This document shows positions 33,248 through 41,776 of a stretch of 64,000 bases of DNA, piece after piece. A program made the translations under genes and the position numbers. Position 1 is the first letter of the stretch. Each line of letters starts with the position of its first letter. The stretch spans positions 2,976,001 to 3,040,000 of the forward strand of contig NZ_CP017580.1 in the NCBI RefSeq assembly GCF_001806325.1, given 5' to 3'. The notes beneath the pieces are model-generated. The model was not told where the DNA came from. It did not search any database and was given only the letters and a program-made list of their open reading frames with translations. The DNA is from Curtobacterium sp. BH-2-1-1 (lineage in GTDB: Bacteria > Actinomycetota > Actinomycetes > Actinomycetales > Microbacteriaceae).

Positions 33248-34057
33248 CTACAGTGCCCAGAGGTCGTGCCACGCGATGCCGAACCCCCGCAGCAGCATCG
33301 AGCGCAGCACCGGGAGCGAGAGCCCGACCACGGCGGACGGTGCGCCGTCGATCCGGGTGATGTAGGCGGCGGCCCGACCGTCGATGGTGAACGCCCCGGC
33401 GACCTCGAGCGGTTCGCCGGTGGCGACGTACGCGTCGATCTCCGCGGGCGACATGTCGTCGGCGAAGGTGAGCACGGCGCTGTCGACCGCCACCACCTGG
33501 TCGCCGTCGGCGACCATCGCCGACCCGCCGGGCGCGACGCCCGCGACGAAGGCAGCAGCGCCCAGCGGCCCGCCGCCCGACGCGTCCACGGTACGGACGG
33601 GAGGCACGGTGCCGGCCCGACCAGCGCCTCCAGGCCCCGGATCGGGCGCGTCCAGGGCGTCGGGTGCGTCCGCGGCGCGGCGCCGGTCCACGACGCAGTG
33701 CCCGCTCCAGAGCGTGCCGCCGCCGGCGGCGAGCATCTGCCGCCACCGCTCCCGCGCGACCTCCGGGTCGTGGGGCTTGCCGTACAGCACGCCGTCGACC
33801 TCGAACGCGGAGTCCCCGCCGAACACGAAGCCGTCGACCGGGGAGCCGTCGACCGGGGCGTCCGCGACGGCCGAGGCCTTGGCGACCGCGAGCATCGCCA
33901 CCAGCTCCGGCCCGGTCAGGTCGCGTCCGAGCGACGCGGCGGCCGCGGCGACCGCGGCGTCCTCGTCGACCCCCGGCGCGACGAGCACCGGCTCGATCCC
34001 GGTCTGGGCGAGGAGGGCGCGGCGGGCGGGGGAGGTACTCGCGAGGTACAGACGCAT
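33248..34057 (-). CDS. maf: Maf-family nucleoside triphosphate pyrophosphatase with internal insertion
   Basis: A 269-residue member of the Maf house-cleaning nucleotide pyrophosphatase family. LASTSPARRALLAQTGI opens the protein; FVFGGDSAFEVDG, LYGKPHDPEVARERWRQML and EIDAYVATGEPLEVAGAFTIDG are conserved. Relatives are about 200 residues long. The excess lies between CVVD (residue 124) and VDSAVLTFADD (about residue 191). Part of that insertion (residues about 138-155) is encoded by a family A palindrome copy. The flanking conserved motifs stay in frame, so the enzyme is probably still made. Confidence 0.88.
   Translation of the reverse strand: MRLYLASTSPARRALLAQTGIEPVLVAPGVDEDAAVAAAAASLGRDLTGPELVAMLAVAKASAVADAPVDGSPVDGFVFGGDSAFEVDGVLYGKPHDPEVARERWRQMLAAGGGTLWSGHCVVDRRRAADAPDALDAPDPGPGGAGRAGTVPPVRTVDASGGGPLGAAAFVAGVAPGGSAMVADGDQVVAVDSAVLTFADDMSPAEIDAYVATGEPLEVAGAFTIDGRAAAYITRIDGAPSAVVGLSLPVLRSMLLRGFGIAWHDLWAL
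33593..33634. repeat. Family A palindrome copy inside the maf coding sequence
   Basis: Positions 33593-33613 match the left arm of the copy at 73-120 in 20 of 21 bases. The right part retains GCGCCTCCAG, as in the copy at 6495-6542. The remaining stem is imperfect. The insertion keeps the maf frame open and codes for a Pro/Gly/Ala-rich stretch. Confidence 0.75.
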
Positions 34058-34071
34058 GGGAACATCGAACC

Positions 34072-35331
34072 ATGGGTGAATCCGTCGGAACGCTGCTCGA
34101 CCTCGACGTCACCGGGATCGCCCACGGCGGCATCTCGGTGGCACGGCACGAGGGGCGGGTGGTCTTCGTGTCGGACGCGATCCCCGGCGAACGGGTGACC
34201 GCCCGCGTGACCGAGGACCGGAAGAAGTCGTTCTGGCGTGCCGACACCGTGTCGGTCGAGACGCCGAGCGAACACCGCGTCGACCACGTCTGGCCCGAGG
34301 CCGCCCTCGACCGCGACCCGGCCGTCCGCGCCGGCGGTGCCGAGTTCGGGCACATCGCCCTCGGCCACCAGCGCACGCTGAAGCACGACGTCCTCGTCGA
34401 CTCCTTCGCGCGCTTCGCCCGCACGGACCTCGCTGCCGTGCTCGGCCACGACGTCGTGGTCGAGGCAGCCCCCGGCGACGACGAGTCGAACGGCACCGGC
34501 TGGCGCACCCGCGTCCGCCTGCACGTCGACGAGGACGGCACCGCCGGCCCCTTCGCGGCCCGGTCGCACACCGTCGTGCCCGTCGCGTCCCTCCCGCTCG
34601 CGAGCCGGGTCGTGCAGGAGAGCGCGCCGCTCGGCCGCGGCGCGATGCCCGGCGCGTCCGTCGTCGACGTCCTCGCGCCGAGCGGCTCCGAGGGTGCGCG
34701 ACTCGTGATCGACGAGCAGAAGCCGACCGTCGTGACCGAGGTCGTGGGGGAGCGTTCGTTCTCGGTCGACGACAACGGCTTCTGGCAGGTCCACCGTGCG
34801 GCTCCGGCCGTGCTGACCGCGGCCGTGCAGGACCTCGTCGACCGCGACCGGCTCGACCCCGAGGGGCAGCACCTCGACCTCTACGGCGGTGTCGGCCTGC
34901 TCGGCGCCGCGCTCGGCGACCTCGTCGGGCCGCGCGCCAAGCTCACCAGCGTCGAGAGCTCGGAGCGTGCCACCGAGCACGCGCAGGAGAACCTCTCCGA
35001 GTGGATCGGCGCCCGCGCCGAGACCGGCCGCGTCGACCGCTGGCTGCAGCGCACCGTCTCGACCCTGTCCGCCGGCGAGCGGCAGCGCCACCGCGCCGGG
35101 ACGATCGTGCTCGACCCGCCGCGCTCAGGTGCCGGGCGCGAGGTCGTCGTGCAGATCGCGGCCCTCCAGCCGGCGCAGGTCGTCTACGTCGCCTGCGACC
35201 CGGTCGCGTTGGCGCGCGACGTCGCGACGTTCGCGGACCTCGGGTACCGCCTGGAGGCACTGCGCGCCTTCGACCTCTTCCCGCACACCCACCACCTCGA
35301 GGCCGTGGCGCGCCTGGTGCCCGTCGCCTGA
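34072..35331 (+). CDS. TrmA/RlmCD-type RNA uracil-5 methyltransferase
   Basis: A 419-residue class I SAM-dependent methyltransferase with an N-terminal TRAM RNA-binding domain (TGIAHGGISVARHEGRVVFVSDAIPGE). The catalytic domain has LDLYGGVGLLGAALGD for SAM binding, IVLDPPRSGAGREV, and the catalytic cysteine in VYVACDPVALARD. Target is likely a uridine in tRNA or 23S rRNA; which one cannot be told. The cysteine cluster that binds an iron-sulfur centre in RlmD is absent. It is divergent from maf with 14 bp between the two start codons, so promoters must overlap the opposite coding region. Confidence 0.9.
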   Translation: MGESVGTLLDLDVTGIAHGGISVARHEGRVVFVSDAIPGERVTARVTEDRKKSFWRADTVSVETPSEHRVDHVWPEAALDRDPAVRAGGAEFGHIALGHQRTLKHDVLVDSFARFARTDLAAVLGHDVVVEAAPGDDESNGTGWRTRVRLHVDEDGTAGPFAARSHTVVPVASLPLASRVVQESAPLGRGAMPGASVVDVLAPSGSEGARLVIDEQKPTVVTEVVGERSFSVDDNGFWQVHRAAPAVLTAAVQDLVDRDRLDPEGQHLDLYGGVGLLGAALGDLVGPRAKLTSVESSERATEHAQENLSEWIGARAETGRVDRWLQRTVSTLSAGERQRHRAGTIVLDPPRSGAGREVVVQIAALQPAQVVYVACDPVALARDVATFADLGYRLEALRAFDLFPHTHHLEAVARLVPVA

Positions 35332-35554
35332 CGTCGATCGCGGGTCGCCTCCAGGGCGGCGGCCGCGCGCTCGACGGCGGTCGCGCGGGCGCCGCGCCGA
35401 CCTGGCCGATTTGCGCGACGCGTGTCCGAGCGCACGACGACCGGCCGTGTCACGACCGCGTCGCGCCGCTGCCTGAGTCCGACCTGGGTATCCTTGGTCG
35501 TTGATGGCGAACCGGTTTCAGGGGCCGGGGAGCGCATCGACCAGAGAGGCCACC

Positions 35555-36268
35555 GTGGCAACAGACACGACCACAACCGGAACGACCGGACTGGCGACCA
35601 AGCCCGTCCGTGTCGCGATCGTCGACGACCACGAGTCCGTGCGGCTCGGGATCCAGGCAGCCTGCCAGAACGAGGGGTTCGAGGTGGTGCTGACCGCCGC
35701 GAGCGTGCCCGAGTACATCGAGAACCTCGGTGGGCGTGAGGTCGACGTCGTCGTCCTCGACCTGTCCCTCGGCGACGGCTCGACCGTGACCGCGAACGTG
35801 AAGGGTGTGCAGGGCACCGGTTCCGCCGTGCTCGTGCACTCGATCGCCGACCGCGTCGCGAACGTCCGCGAGGCACTGGCCGCAGGGGCGGCCGGCGTCA
35901 TCCCGAAGTCCTCGGCGACCAAGACCGTGATGGCCGCCGTCGCCACCGTCGCCCGCGGGGACGTGCTCAACAACCTCGAGTGGGCCAGCGCGATCGACGC
36001 CGACCGGGACTTCGCGAAGGCGCAGCTCGGACGCCGCGAGCGCGAGATCCTGCACCTCTACGCCTCGGGCCTGCCGCTCAAGCTCGCCGCGCAGCAGCTC
36101 GGCATCGGCTACTCCACCGCCCGCGAGTACCTCGACCGCATCCGTGTGAAGTACGTCGAGGTCGGTCGACCGGCACCGACGAAGGTCGACCTCCTGCGCC
36201 GTGCGGTCGAGGACGGCATCCTGCCGGGGCTCGACTCGGGCATCGACCCCGACGGCGACGGCCGCTGA
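35555..36268 (+). CDS. NarL/LuxR-type response regulator
   Basis: A 237-residue DNA-binding regulator. The receiver domain has VAIVDDHESVRLG and the phospho-accepting aspartate in VVVLDLSLGDG; a conserved Ser/Thr and the lysine in GVIPKS follow. The output helix-turn-helix is LGRREREILHLYASGLPLKLAAQQLGIGYSTAREYLDRIRVKY. GAGAGG lies five bases before the GTG at 35555, preferred over an ATG at 35504. TATCCT at 35489-35494 is a possible -10. It starts a three-gene operon with a kinase and a kinase-like partner. Confidence 0.9.
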   Translation: MATDTTTTGTTGLATKPVRVAIVDDHESVRLGIQAACQNEGFEVVLTAASVPEYIENLGGREVDVVVLDLSLGDGSTVTANVKGVQGTGSAVLVHSIADRVANVREALAAGAAGVIPKSSATKTVMAAVATVARGDVLNNLEWASAIDADRDFAKAQLGRREREILHLYASGLPLKLAAQQLGIGYSTAREYLDRIRVKYVEVGRPAPTKVDLLRRAVEDGILPGLDSGIDPDGDGR

Positions 36269-36273
36269 GCAGC

Positions 36274-37566
36274 ATGACGGCGGCTGACGCTGCACCCGGG
36301 GCCGGGGCCGGGGCCGGGGCCGGGGCCGCCCGGACCGCGGCCGGGCGGATCGAACCCGCGCCGTTCGGGGCCGATCCCGCGCGGAGCGTCCGCGCGTCCA
36401 TCACCCAGGCGTCCGTCGAGCGCGCGTTCGCGATCCTCCTCGCCGTGGCCGCACTCGGCTTCGGCGCGACGACCGTGCCCGCGGTGCTGTCGCAGCTGCC
36501 GTACCTCGACCCGGTGTGGGGTCCGGTCGTCGCGTTGGCGCTCGCCGCGTCGTTCCTCTTCGTCGGGGCGTCCGTCTTCGCGAGGCGCCTGGCGCAGATC
36601 GCGCAGATCGTGTGCGCCCTGGTGTTCCTCGTCGCCCTCGTCACCTGGCCGTTGACCGTGCAGGAGCCGATCCCGTCCGACCAGGCACCGTGGCCCTGGT
36701 GGCTCTGCACCGTGGGGTCGACCGCGGCCGCGATGGGTTTCGCCCCGTGGCGGGCGTCCGTCTACACCGCGCTCGTGCCGGCCGTGTACGTGGCCATCCG
36801 GTTCACCCCGCTGGGCGGCGACGCGGGTGTCGGGGCGTTGCTCAACGGCTTCTACACGGCGATCCTCAGCGGGGCCGCCCTCATCATCGTGATCGTGCTC
36901 CGCCGTGCAGCAGCAGCCGTCGACGCCGCACAGGCCACGGCCGTCCGGCGGTACTCGCACGCGATCCGCGAGCACGCCACCGAGGTCGAGCGGGTCCAGG
37001 TCGACGCGATCGTCCACGACAGCGTGCTCACGACGCTCCTCTCCGCCGCCCGGGCCGACACCCGCGACGCCGAGATGCTCGCCGCGCGGATGGCCAGGAA
37101 CGCCATCGACCACCTCGAGGCCGCGGCGGCGGACGGCCCAGGGGACGCACCCCCGGTCTCCCTCGTGGACCTGCGGACCCGCATCTCCGACGCCGTCGGT
37201 GCGCTCGCGGCGCCGGTGCGGGTCGACCGTGGGCACGTCGGGTCGATCCGGGTGCCCGCGATCGTCGCGGACGCCGTCGCCTCGGCGGCCGTCCAGGCAG
37301 CGGTGAACAGCGTGCAGCACGCCGGTCCGGCCGAGGTCGACCGGTGGATCGTCGTCGAGCAGCTCGGCGCCGGCGTCCACGTCGAGGTCGGGGACGACGG
37401 TGCCGGCTTCGACATCGCGGGGATCCCCGCCGAACGACTCGGCGTCCGCCGTTCGATCGTGGAGCGGGTGGTCGCCGCCGGGGGCACCGCCGAGATCGTC
37501 ACCGCGCCGGGGGCGGGCACCCGTGTGCTGCTCGACTGGGCGCCGGCGGCGGGGGAGCACCGGTGA
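36274..37566 (+). CDS. Membrane sensor histidine kinase (HisKA_3/NarX-like)
   Basis: A 430-residue kinase. An Ala/Gly repeat head (GAGAGAGAGA, residues about 9-18) precedes a membrane region with several hydrophobic segments (residues about 50-215). The phospho-acceptor is probably H248 in VDAIVHDSVLTTLLSAARA. The ATPase part has an N-box AVQAAVNSVQHAG and G1 box VGDDGAGFDI, the layout of kinases that pair with NarL-type regulators. It begins 5 bp after the regulator gene and overlaps the next gene (GTGA). The signal is unknown. Confidence 0.85.
   Translation: MTAADAAPGAGAGAGAGAARTAAGRIEPAPFGADPARSVRASITQASVERAFAILLAVAALGFGATTVPAVLSQLPYLDPVWGPVVALALAASFLFVGASVFARRLAQIAQIVCALVFLVALVTWPLTVQEPIPSDQAPWPWWLCTVGSTAAAMGFAPWRASVYTALVPAVYVAIRFTPLGGDAGVGALLNGFYTAILSGAALIIVIVLRRAAAAVDAAQATAVRRYSHAIREHATEVERVQVDAIVHDSVLTTLLSAARADTRDAEMLAARMARNAIDHLEAAAADGPGDAPPVSLVDLRTRISDAVGALAAPVRVDRGHVGSIRVPAIVADAVASAAVQAAVNSVQHAGPAEVDRWIVVEQLGAGVHVEVGDDGAGFDIAGIPAERLGVRRSIVERVVAAGGTAEIVTAPGAGTRVLLDWAPAAGEHR
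36298..36327 (+). repeat. In-frame hexanucleotide microsatellite (GGGGCC x5)
   Basis: Five perfect GGGGCC units encode alternating Gly-Ala in the N-terminal head of the sensor kinase. Gain or loss of a unit keeps the frame and would change the head by two residues. Confidence 0.9.
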
Positions 37567-38612
37567 AGGCCTCACTCCCGGCCGGGGTCGCGATCGGGCT
37601 CGCGACGCTCTTCTCCGTCTACCACCTCGTCCTCGCGGCGACGACGCTCCCCGGAGCCGCCCAGATCGGGCCGGTCGTCGCGTGCATGGTCCTCTACGCT
37701 GCGGCGACCGGTGTCGCGGTGTTCGTGCCCGGCCGGCCGCTCCCGGTCTGGGCGACGTGCTTCGCGCTCGCGACGGCCGTGGTGCTGCCCGTCGTCGCCT
37801 CGCCCACGGTCGACCTGACCGCCGGCCCGGGGAACGGCACGTGGTGGATCGCCGCGGTCGGCACACTGATGGTCGTCCTCGTCGTGCGTGCGCGCGTCGC
37901 GTTCGCCTGGGTCGGTGTCGGGTTCCTCACCGTGCACGCCGTCGCCTGGGCCGGACTCGGGGCGCTCGGCTCGCTCGGCGTGCTCGGCAGTGTGGTGTGG
38001 GTCGTGATCGCCACCGGCCTCACGGCCGCGATGAGTCGGGCCACCCGTGTCACGCGCGACTTCGTCCGCGCCGAGCAGGAGACCGCCGACTGGCAGGCGG
38101 CGCAGGACGCCCACGTCTTCGAGCGGCAGTTCCGGCTCAGCCAGACGACGCGCATGGCGCTGCCGATGCTGCAGCGGATCATCGAGACCGGTGGTGACCT
38201 GGACGACGCCGAGCGTGCCGAGTGCCTGCACCTCGAACAGGCCATCCGCGACGAGATCCGGGGCCGGTCGCTGCTGTCGGAGGACGTCCGCGACGAGGTC
38301 ATGCGCCTCCGTCGTCGTGGCGCCACGGTGCAGCTGCACGACGACGGCGGTCTCGACGACCTCGAGATCGACGACCTGCGCCGGGTGCACGCCCGCATCG
38401 CCGAGGCACTGCGCCAGGCGCGGGAGGCCGACAACGTGATCATCCGGACCGTCCCCGAGGGGTCCGAGTCCGCCGTGACCGTCGTGGGGCTGCGGCTCGA
38501 TCTCGCGGCGAGCGAGTCGGCGGCGCTCGGGGCGGGGATGGACGACGAGGACGGCGACGAGGACGAGTCGGTCGTCGTGTGGCTCGAGATCCCGCGGCAC
38601 GAGACCGTCTGA
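37563..38612 (+). CDS. Membrane protein, probable catalytically reduced partner of the sensor kinase
   Basis: A 349-residue protein with several membrane segments (residues 1-165) followed by a soluble region. The soluble part (FRLSQTTRMALPMLQRIIETGGDLDDAERAECLHLEQAIRDEIRGRSLL) resembles dimerisation regions of NarX-type kinases. It has no clear phospho-acceptor H-box and no recognisable N or G boxes of an ATPase. A very acidic stretch (MDDEDGDEDES) lies near the C terminus. The GTG start overlaps the kinase stop, so the two are made together. A role as co-sensor or kinase modulator is inferred. Confidence 0.7.
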   Translation: MKASLPAGVAIGLATLFSVYHLVLAATTLPGAAQIGPVVACMVLYAAATGVAVFVPGRPLPVWATCFALATAVVLPVVASPTVDLTAGPGNGTWWIAAVGTLMVVLVVRARVAFAWVGVGFLTVHAVAWAGLGALGSLGVLGSVVWVVIATGLTAAMSRATRVTRDFVRAEQETADWQAAQDAHVFERQFRLSQTTRMALPMLQRIIETGGDLDDAERAECLHLEQAIRDEIRGRSLLSEDVRDEVMRLRRRGATVQLHDDGGLDDLEIDDLRRVHARIAEALRQAREADNVIIRTVPEGSESAVTVVGLRLDLAASESAALGAGMDDEDGDEDESVVVWLEIPRHETV

Positions 38613-38670
38613 GGCGGGCCGACACCGGACGTCGTCGGCGCCCGCGCGGACTCCAGCGCCCGGAAACGGG

Positions 38671-38703
38671 GAACGGGCCGGTCGGATACCGACCGGCCCG
38701 TTC
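38671..38703 (+). terminator. Terminator of the response regulator/kinase operon
   Basis: Perfect 15-bp arms GAACGGGCCGGTCGG and CCGACCGGCCCGTTC with a 3-nt loop, 58 bp after the last gene of the operon. Confidence 0.8.
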
Positions 38704-39022
38704 ACGACCCGAGTCTGAGCGACAACCCGAATATCGCCCTGACTCGTAGCTGGTAGGTGGCTTCGTACCCTAGTCGGCCACCGACCTGCGATGTTCTTCG
38801 TTGAAGGACACCGAACACGAACTACTATGCCCGCAGCCGAACGCTCTGTCAGTCGTCATTATGGGGGACAAAATCGGCCATTTCCGCCGCCCTCGGCCCC
38901 TGCTGTCCCCCGTCTGCGGGGAGACCGACCGGGAATCCCGCGGTCGGGGCACCGAGACCGCCCGGTACCCAGGGGTACATGGTCGCCCGCACCGTGCGGC
39001 ACGCGCAAGCCCCCGGAGCGGC
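38704..39022. other. Non-coding stretch between convergent operons
   Basis: About 320 bp without a supported gene. The part at 38720-38875 is less GC-rich than the surroundings and contains TTCTTCGTTGAAGGACACC and CATTATGGGGGACAAAATCG. A bulged hairpin at 38925-38947 (CCGACC...GGTCGG) could terminate the leftward carboxylase operon. Short open frames exist, but none has a convincing start or codon pattern. A small RNA cannot be excluded. Confidence 0.5.
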
Positions 39023-39289
39023 TCAGCGGAGCGATCGGCCCCAGGCGCCGGCACCGTGCTCGAGCGGTCGGCGGAGACCCCGGGCGGACACGTCCCACCC
39101 CGAGCGCGGCGACACGGTGACCTCGGGACGACCGAGCGACGCTGCCTCGTCCGCCTGACGCTGCAGGACGGCGATGACGGCGGCGAGCTCCTCCGGCGTG
39201 GGCTCACCGGAGACGACACGGACGTCGGCGGCGGCCGCGACCGCCTGCTCGACGGGGACCGCGGGGACCACTGCTGCGTGGCGGCCCAT
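39023..39289 (-). CDS. accE: Acyl-CoA carboxylase epsilon subunit
   Basis: An 88-residue actinobacterial-type epsilon subunit that stabilises the alpha-beta carboxylase complex. The diagnostic segment is ADVRVVSGEPTPEELAAVIAVLQRQ (residues 21-45), followed by SGWDVSARGLRRPL. ATG at 39289 lies 13 bp after the beta-subunit stop; no strong ribosome site is seen, so coupling to the beta gene is likely. Residues 1-20 are Ala/Val-rich and variable. Confidence 0.88.
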   Translation of the reverse strand: MGRHAAVVPAVPVEQAVAAAADVRVVSGEPTPEELAAVIAVLQRQADEAASLGRPEVTVSPRSGWDVSARGLRRPLEHGAGAWGRSLR

Positions 39290-39302
39290 CAGCGTGCGCC
39301 CG

Positions 39303-40898
39303 TCACAGCGGGATGTTCCCGTGCTTCTTGGGCGGCAGCGTCGCGCGCTTGCCACGGAGGGCCCGCAGCGCCTTGACGACCGAGACGCGCGTCGCGTGCG
39401 GCTGGATGATCCCGTCGAGCTCGCCGCGCTCGGCGGCGAGGTACGGGGACGCGACGTTGTACGTGTACTCGTTCGCGAGCTTCGCACGGACGGCCGCGAC
39501 GTCCTCGCCGGACTCCTCGGCGCGCTTGATCTCGGCGCGGTACAGGATGTTGACGGCGCCCTGGCCACCCATCACGGCGATCTCGGCGGTCGGCCACGCG
39601 AGGTTGATGTCGGCACCGAGCTGCTTCGAGCCCATGACGATGTACGCGCCGCCGTACGCCTTGCGGGTGATGACGGTGACGAGCGGCACGGTGGCCTCGG
39701 CGTAGGCGTACAGGAGCTTGGCGCCGCGGCGGATGACACCGGTCCACTCCTGGTCGGTGCCGGGCAGGTAGCCGGGCACGTCGACGAGGGTGAGGATCGG
39801 GATGCCGAACGCGTCGCAGAACCGGACGAAGCGCGCGGCCTTCTCGCCGGCGTCGATGTTCAGCGTGCCGGCCATCGCCTGCGGCTGGTTCGCGATGATG
39901 CCGACCGTGCGGCCCTCGACCCGACCGAAGCCGATGAGGATGTTCGGCGCGAAGAGCGGCTGGACCTCGAGGAACTCGCCGTCGTCGACGATGTGCTCGA
40001 TGATCGTCGTCACGTCGTACGGCTGGTTCGTGGAGTCCGGGATGACCACGTCGAGCTCGCGGTCGGCGTCAGTCGTCTCGAGCTCGGGCGCGACGTCGTA
40101 GGCCGGCGCGTCGGACAGGTTGTTGTCCGGCAGGAAGCCGATGAGCGAGCGGGCGTAGTCGAGCGCGTCGGACTCGTCCTCGGCGAGGTAGTGGGCGACG
40201 CCGGAGATCGCGTTGTGCGTCTGCGCGCCGCCGAGCTCCTCGAAGCCGACGTCCTCGCCGGTGACGGTCTTGATGACGTCGGGGCCGGTGACGAACATGT
40301 GGCTGGTCTTGTCGACCATGATCACGAAGTCCGTGAGGGCGGGGGAGTACACCGCACCGCCCGCTGCCGGGCCCATCACGATCGAGATCTGCGGGATGAC
40401 GCCGGAGGCCTGGGTGTTGAGGCGGAAGATCTCGCCGTACTTGCCGAGGGCGACGACTCCTTCCTGGATGCGGGCGCCGCCGGAGTCGAGGATGCCGATG
40501 ATCGGCACGCCGGTCTTCAGCGCGTGCTCCATCACCTTGATGATCTTCTCGCCGGCGACCTCGCCGAGGGAGCCGCCGAAGACGGTGAAGTCCTGCGCGT
40601 ACACGGCGACGTTGCGGCCGTGGATGGTGCCGAAGCCGGTGACGACCGCGTCGCCGTAGGGCCGCTTCGACTCCATGCCGAAGGCGTGGGTGCGGTGGCG
40701 GACGAACTCGTCGAGCTCCACGAAGGAGTTCTCGTCGAGCAGCTGCTCGATGCGTTCGCGCGCCGTGGTCTTGCCCTTGGCGTGCTGCTTCGCGATGGCG
40801 GCCTCGCCCGCGGCGGTCACTGCTTCGTGGTACCGCTCGCGGAGGTCGGCGAGCCGGCCGGCCGTCGTCGAGAGATCGGGGGTGTCTCCTGGGGTCAC
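39303..40898 (-). CDS. Acyl-CoA carboxylase beta subunit (carboxyltransferase)
   Basis: A 531-residue AccD5/PccB-type carboxyltransferase moving CO2 from biotin to acetyl-, propionyl- or longer acyl-CoA. The N-terminal half has [36 protein letters not shown] and the oxyanion-hole region [11 protein letters not shown]; the C-terminal half has [25 protein letters not shown] and [16 protein letters not shown]. Length is standard. The GTG start at 40898 is 6 nt from a TAGGGT box. It is operonic with accE and divergent from biotin ligase. Confidence 0.95.
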   Translation of the reverse strand: MTPGDTPDLSTTAGRLADLRERYHEAVTAAGEAAIAKQHAKGKTTARERIEQLLDENSFVELDEFVRHRTHAFGMESKRPYGDAVVTGFGTIHGRNVAVYAQDFTVFGGSLGEVAGEKIIKVMEHALKTGVPIIGILDSGGARIQEGVVALGKYGEIFRLNTQASGVIPQISIVMGPAAGGAVYSPALTDFVIMVDKTSHMFVTGPDVIKTVTGEDVGFEELGGAQTHNAISGVAHYLAEDESDALDYARSLIGFLPDNNLSDAPAYDVAPELETTDADRELDVVIPDSTNQPYDVTTIIEHIVDDGEFLEVQPLFAPNILIGFGRVEGRTVGIIANQPQAMAGTLNIDAGEKAARFVRFCDAFGIPILTLVDVPGYLPGTDQEWTGVIRRGAKLLYAYAEATVPLVTVITRKAYGGAYIVMGSKQLGADINLAWPTAEIAVMGGQGAVNILYRAEIKRAEESGEDVAAVRAKLANEYTYNVASPYLAAERGELDGIIQPHATRVSVVKALRALRGKRATLPPKKHGNIPL

Positions 40899-40904
40899 CC
40901 GCTC

Positions 40905-40965
40905 ACCCTACCGGCGGCGACGGCGGGGTCGGTTGGAGGACCCCCACGGTTCCTGCCCGTAGATT
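40905..40965. promoter_or_regulatory. Divergent leaderless promoters for carboxylase beta and biotin ligase
   Basis: On the minus strand TAGGGT (40905-40910) ends 6 nt before the carboxylase GTG at 40898. On the plus strand TAGATT (40960-40965) ends 6 nt before the birA ATG at 40972. Both leaders would be absent. The 73-bp gap thus serves two biotin-related transcripts. Confidence 0.55.
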
Positions 40966-40971
40966 TGCTGC

Positions 40972-41772
40972 ATGTCCACACCTGCGTCGTCGACGTTCCC
41001 GCTGAGCCGAACCGTCGTCGAGGCCGCGGGCGCGGTGCTCACCGAGCCGGTGACGACCGGGTCGACGAACGCCGACCTGCTCGCCCTCGCGACGACGCAG
41101 CCGCACGGCAGCGTCGTGGCGACGCTCGACCAGACCGCGGGTCGCGGCCGCCTCGACCGGACCTGGTCGGCACCCGCCGGCCAGACGCTCGCGGCGAGCG
41201 TGCTCGTCCGCGCGGACCTCGACGACCGCGACCGCGGGTGGCTGCCGCTCGTCGCCGGCGCCGCGATGCGCGACGCGATCGTCGCCGTGCTGCACGGTCC
41301 GGAGCGTGTCGCGGTGAAGTGGCCCAACGACGTCCAGGTCGACGGCCGCAAGGTCTGCGGCATCCTCTGCCAGGTCGCCGCCGACGGCAGCGTCGTCGTC
41401 GGCGCCGGCGTGAACCTGACCATCCCCGCCGACCGGCTGCCGACGCCGACGGCGACCTCGCTCGCGGTCGCCGGTGCGACGGGCTCGGCACCGGACCTCG
41501 CCGACCGTGTGCTGTCCGCGTTCCTCCGCGCGGTCCAGGAGGCCGTGGTCGCCCTGGTCGCCGGCGGTGCGGCCGCGGACGGGGTCCGGTCCCACGTCCG
41601 GTCGGCCTGCGGCACGATCGGGCAGCGGGTGCGCCTCGAGCTGCCGGACGACACCACCTCGGAGGGGGACGCGACCGGCATCGACGACGACGGCCGGATC
41701 ACGATCCGGGATCGAGCGGGCGTCTCCAGGGGCGTCGCCGTGGGGGACGTCACCCACCTGCGGTATGCATGA
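40972..41772 (+). CDS. birA: Biotin--[acetyl-CoA-carboxylase] ligase
   Basis: A 266-residue enzyme that attaches biotin to the carrier lysine of the carboxylase alpha subunit via biotinyl-AMP. TGSTNADLLALA, the biotin/ATP loop DQTAGRGRLDRTWSAP (GRGR motif) and VKWPNDVQVDGRKVCGILCQ are diagnostic; a short C-terminal SH3-like domain follows. The N-terminal DNA-binding domain of E. coli BirA is absent, so it is a catalytic-only ligase. It is divergent from the carboxylase beta gene. Confidence 0.94.
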   Translation: MSTPASSTFPLSRTVVEAAGAVLTEPVTTGSTNADLLALATTQPHGSVVATLDQTAGRGRLDRTWSAPAGQTLAASVLVRADLDDRDRGWLPLVAGAAMRDAIVAVLHGPERVAVKWPNDVQVDGRKVCGILCQVAADGSVVVGAGVNLTIPADRLPTPTATSLAVAGATGSAPDLADRVLSAFLRAVQEAVVALVAGGAAADGVRSHVRSACGTIGQRVRLELPDDTTSEGDATGIDDDGRITIRDRAGVSRGVAVGDVTHLRYA

Positions 41773-41776
41773 CGGC

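Noticed and set aside
38801..39376. Plus-strand open frame in the gap after the kinase operon
   Set aside because: Most of it is antisense to the carboxylase epsilon gene, and the non-overlapping part has no ribosome site or recognisable motif.
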